NCBI RefSeq assembly: GCF_037975245.1
Contig: NC_092575.1
Coordinates: forward strand, 1,865,001-1,929,000
DNA: 64,000 bases
Direction of reading: 5' to 3'
From: Apostichopus japonicus
Taxonomy: Eukaryota > Echinodermata > Holothuroidea > Aspidochirotida > Stichopodidae
Below the pieces are notes generated by a model that was not told the origin of the DNA, did not search any database, and saw only the letters and a program-made list of their open reading frames with translations. Below are positions 60,256 through 64,000 of the stretch, in pieces; position 1 is the stretch's first letter, and each line of letters begins with the position of its first letter. Position numbers and translations under genes: made by a program.

Positions 60256-60589
60256 CAAGAATTCATATGCACATAATTAATAAACAACATCAGTCACTGA
60301 CAGGTTCATTAGTTACCCTATCTGTCTATGCAAGCAATATTGCCGATACTTCATAACAGGCTTTACACGTATATACGCACCTTAACGTATATATGAAGAT
60401 AACATGGAACAAAGTACATAACAGATAAGCGGCGATGCGATGTAAAAGTAGCCACGTAAAGAAAATGAAAAATAAAAGACAATAACAATTTGTAAAAAAC
60501 TTCTAGCTTATGCATTGATGTTACAAACATGGGTGCTTAATTTCTCAAGGAACGTTCGTCAGTTATTTGTTAGCAAAACCCGCCCACGC

Positions 60590-60938
60590 CAGTGGCGTAG
60601 GAACGTACTTTTGAGTGGGGGGCTGAAGACTGATGGCCGGCCTGGGGAGTGGTCTAAGGGGAGTGGGTGGAATTTTTTTGCATTTCCAGGTTGCCTCAGA
60701 TGCAATTTGGTGCAATATAGCACACATCAACACCCACTCCATTTTGTAAATAATTTTGCATTTTCACCTGGCCTTAAATGCAATTTGGTGCTCCAAATGA
60801 GATTTTTTTCTCAATTGGAAATGAAAAAGGGGTTTTCTGACTTGCGAAGCGGGGGGGGGGGGGCGGAATGATACTTCCGCCCCACCATATTTTTCACTGG
60901 GGGGCTGGCGCCCCCAGCCCCCGGTTCCTACGCCCTTG
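60590..60938. mobile_element. hAT-like MITE, 349 bp
   Basis: Ends CAGTGGCGTAGGAAC and, read in from the right, CAAGGGCGTAGGAAC, flanked by an exact 8-bp duplication GCCCACGC (60582-60589 and 60939-60946). The interior has two GCAATTTGGTGC units and a G run at 60851-60863. A truncated relative lies at 63118. Confidence 0.92.
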
Positions 60939-60946
60939 GCCCACGC

Positions 60947-61015
60947 CTCCCCTTGCCACGCCGCCTACACCTCCCCTCGTCACCCCGCCAACACCTCCCC
61001 TCGTGACCTCCTCTT
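60947..61015. repeat. Short CT-rich tandem repeat
   Basis: Three imperfect units of about 23 bases (CACCTCCCCTCGTCACCCCG type) directly beside the MITE. Confidence 0.7.
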
Positions 61016-62793
61016 GTCAATGATCAACACTTGTCAGTGCATGGCTACAGCTTGTTTCGTATAGCAAGTATACCGTAGATCTCCGGCTATGTATTGGCAG
61101 TTGTTTGCACCAATGCCCCACTTTACATAGAGGCATATAAACGCGTTCACAATGCATTTGAGATACCTGATTCAGAATATTATTAACGAATATATCTTTG
61201 GGTAGTTCGCTATTTTTGATTATTTTTAAAGGAAACGGGCATGTTACGAATAATTCACATACAATGAACGTTTGTCTAAATTCCGTGTTAAACGCAGAGT
61301 GTATACTTTTAAATTTAATTACGGAATAAAGCATTTTACTGGCGACTGCTAGATGGTTGCATAACTGGCCGGCCATGATTTTGAAATTACGCCCCTTAGG
61401 ATTGGAAGCCCCCCCCCCCACCTTCCTGCGTCCAAACCCCTTCCCTCCTCGCAACTGCAGTCTGTGAATATTTTTGACAGCGTCTGGTACAGTAACTCTT
61501 TAAACGGGATAAAAATTCATCAATATATGCATTATTACGTGTAAATTTGTATAGGTACTATACCAAAGTTTATATCGTATTGTCAGAATGGATTGCTTTG
61601 CACAAATAAAGCATGCACAAACACACTGCACGTACAAACAAACTACGTCAGGGGTTTCAAGTCCATCGTTAATATAATAAATGCAAGTCATCCAATGCTT
61701 TAAAGCGGTGTATGTATATTACCTGACAAATAAAACAACGGGGGGGGGGGGGGATGGGGGGAGGAGAGGTTCGATATTGATACATGACCCCATGTTACGT
61801 ACATTTACTACGTAATAGGTCTTATAGCACTTAACCCCGGAGGACACAATAACCACAAACAAATTTTCATTTTCCTTCTGCAGTTTCGTTATAGGTTAAC
61901 TCGTAGCCTACGTCCGTGATATATCCTCCGAATGGTACATGTAGGCCTATTTATAACAATCATACTTTCGCTAGATAGTTTGTATCCCTCAGCTCTCACT
62001 CTAACCTTGTTAACTTTGTTTGATTGTTTGTTTTTCTCTACGGACGATCGTCACCTGTCTTTTGAAAAGTATTGCTATTAGGTCGGTTAGACATACAATG
62101 TCCGATTAAAATAAGGACGATTATGACGGGCATAGTGCCATAGTTACAGATAGTCCAATAGTCATAACAACTCATCCGGCACGCAGTGAATTAACGACTG
62201 ATGAAAGCGCGCTGAACGAATGTGTCAGTCAATGACTGGCGCTCATTCACTGATCACAAGCAAACATTACTTTCCCAGCGTGATTGGTTTCATTTTTGTT
62301 GAAACTGAACATGAGTCCTTGAAGCCTCTTACCCTGAATGACGGTAGTCGACAGCCATGTAGTCGGGAACCTCGGAACAGTCGACGCGGCTTGGTAAACG
62401 ACTTGAAGCAAGTTAAATATTGAAAAATCATGGTCATAAGTACATGCACACTACCTGAATATTCACGTGACGTCGTTCTAATCAATTCGTGATCCGTATT
62501 GTTCAGCGCACAGCCAGTTAAATTTTGCTCCTAAATTTTGCACAGATCTGCGATCGGGCGCTCAGCCTATTCCCGTACCTGCATGGTCAATTAGCTCCAC
62601 GAATACGACACAGATGAGATGACTGGAGCCTGGGCGAGGCGGGGGCTGGGGTGGGAGTTGGAGGGGAGGCTGAAGTAACGCTACTTTTATACCTAAATGC
62701 ATCACTTGCGCACTTGTAATATACATCGGCAAATTTAAACCATTACACAATACTCCTTTAATATCAACAGTAGCAAAGTGCAGGCCTTTTGTG
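61016..62793. other. Intergenic sequence upstream of the GST gene
   Basis: Holds C and G runs near 61410 and 61741 and an E-box-like CACGTGACGTCG near 62465. No exon was found. The last few hundred bases should hold the GST promoter. Confidence 0.35.
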
Positions 62794-62801
62794 TTTAAAT
62801 A
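62794..62801 (+). promoter_or_regulatory. Candidate TATA-like box of the GST gene
   Basis: TTTAAATA lies 110 bases before the ATG at 62912, a reasonable distance for a short 5' UTR. Weak evidence. Confidence 0.25.
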
Positions 62802-62911
62802 GAGCAGTACGCGACCTGGGTAAGCTCACTAAATCTTTGCCACTCACCGATGAAAGATTCAAGTCACTGGTTTGAAGAATTCTCCAATCAAACCCACATA
62901 ACAGTGAAACT

Positions 62912-64000
62912 ATGCCGACCTATAAGCTAATTTACTTTGACGGTAAGGCTAGGGCCGAGGCTATCAGGTACCTGTTTCAACTTTCCGGTACAGAGTTCGA
63001 AGACTGCAGGGTTGAGTATGAGAAATGGCCTGAACTTAAACCAAGTAAGTATATCGAATTTATTATGCTTTATAAGTATTTTGTCCATTTCATCTGAGAT
63101 GCATATTTGTACAAAGGCAGTGGCGTAGGAAGGTACTTTTGAGTGGGGGGGGGGGGGCTGAAGACTGATGGACGGTCTGGGGGAGGGGTCTAAGGACCCT
63201 GATGGGGAGGGTGGATGTGGTGCGGGGGGGGGGGGAGACGGATCTCAGACGATGCTTATAGTGTTATAACAGAAAGCGCCGATTGGTGAAGTGAATTGAG
63301 GGACCATTTGTCAAACTGCCACCCCACCTCCCCCCCCCCCCCCGCTATACCAACAGATCAGTTTCATAAGAGAAAAAAATCTTCGTGAAAACATGTCTCA
63401 TGTTCAAGAAAATATTGGATATCTTTATCAGCGTTTGCATTCGCTAACTTATTAACCTCCACAGAAATTGGACTTGGTCAGCTCCCTGTTCTCGAAATCG
63501 ATGGCACAGAATACCCTCAGAGCCATGCTGCCTACAGACACCTATCACGGAAATTCGGTAGGTGATACTTTTGATCACGTGGTTGCTATATCATATTTTC
63601 ACGTTGTTTTATTTTATTTTGTTCTATACAATTCTCTTGAGAAATGTTACGAATAACTTTGCATAATTATTTGCAAAATACTGCAATATATATATATGAC
63701 AAAGATTGTTCACTTCCTAATACAAAAGTGCTCAATACATAGAAGTAGAGCGGCAAGCCTACATAATATAGTATACCTGATACGGTAACTTACAGCTTGT
63801 CGTTACTCGAGTTTCACGCCTGGGCGGCGATTGTCGGGCACCTGGACGCAAACAATCAAGTGATCTTATTTATTCATATATAGCACGGCTGGGTGGTTTG
63901 TTACCATAGCTACCCATTAAAGTGCTTTATATAAAAGAATACACGCATACATGGATTTTTGTTAGGGAATCATACAACCCCTTGTCACTTTTCGTTACAG
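62912..64000 (+). CDS. Glutathione S-transferase, sigma-like, first two coding exons
   Basis: Partial: exons 62912-63044 and 63465-63557, with the next exon beginning just past the window, since bases 63992-64000 form the acceptor TCGTTACAG. The first 76 residues read MPTYKLIYFDGKARAEAIRY, FEDCRVEYEKWPELKPKIGL, GQLPVLEIDGTEYPQSHAAY and RHLSRKFG. That is the N-terminal thioredoxin-like domain of a sigma-class GST, the class that includes haematopoietic prostaglandin D synthase. Tyr8 is the expected catalytic residue; QLPVLEIDG and the following Gln-Ser are the glutathione-binding segment. The all-helical C-terminal domain is missing only because the window ends. Sigma class is inferred from the motif pattern; mu or pi class is less likely. 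Cytosolic conjugation of glutathione or prostaglandin isomerisation are the known roles. Confidence 0.92.
63118..63205 (+). mobile_element. Left-end fragment of the hAT-like MITE of 60590, in GST intron 1
   Basis: CAGTGGCGTAGGAAGGTACT, then CTGAAGACTGATGG and GGGTCTAAGG, match the left part of the element at 60590-60938. No right terminus was found before the next exon, so the copy is truncated or diverged after about 90 bases. G and C runs follow (63147-63160 and 63330-63343). Confidence 0.75.

Overview
The window is nuclear DNA of an animal. It is AT-rich, its genes are interrupted by GT-AG introns, and it is full of tandem repeats and small DNA transposons. The proteins read from the exons resemble vertebrate proteins closely enough to name, but the layout is that of an invertebrate. 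A 2',3'-cyclic-nucleotide phosphodiesterase (CNP) gene and a sigma-like glutathione transferase, together with a tRNA-derived SINE, point to an invertebrate deuterostome, most likely an echinoderm. That placement is inference, not a database result.

All recognised genes lie on the + strand. In order: (1) 1-3073, the 3' end of a PHF12-like gene (Sin3/HDAC corepressor subunit; FHA-like domain and stop codon present); (2) 9023-16768, a complete mitochondrial malate dehydrogenase (MDH2), 8 exons and 335 residues; (3) 25040-31497, a complete two-exon CNP-type protein with both 2H phosphoesterase motifs and no P-loop in the kinase-like part; (4) 41615-51607, a complete APPBP2 (CUL2 E3 ligase substrate receptor), 12 exons and 606 residues; (5) 62912-64000, the first two coding exons of a sigma-like glutathione S-transferase, the window ending exactly on the next splice acceptor. 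Two weak candidates are listed with low confidence: a small two-exon ORF at 23239-24044 and a pair of exon-like ORFs at 52600-54363. The five genes do not form a pathway.

Between and inside the genes are at least three hAT-like short elements with 8-bp target duplications or clear terminal inverted repeats, a 896-bp Mutator-like element with a perfect 9-bp duplication, three families of TTAA-flanked MITEs, and one SINE. Large arrays include a 34-bp minisatellite in a PHF12 intron, a 33-bp array growing out of the MDH2 exon 4 splice donor, a 30-bp satellite of about 2.4 kb holding an exact-looking 868-bp duplication, a 313-bp satellite of about seven units, and a 250-bp TAA microsatellite.

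The most notable items are the MDH2 exon-donor array, whose 33-bp (11-codon) unit keeps the reading frame and copies a splice donor dozens of times; the CNP protein with a degenerate kinase half, an acidic repeat expansion and a possible myristoylation start; and the density of intact-looking non-autonomous transposons.
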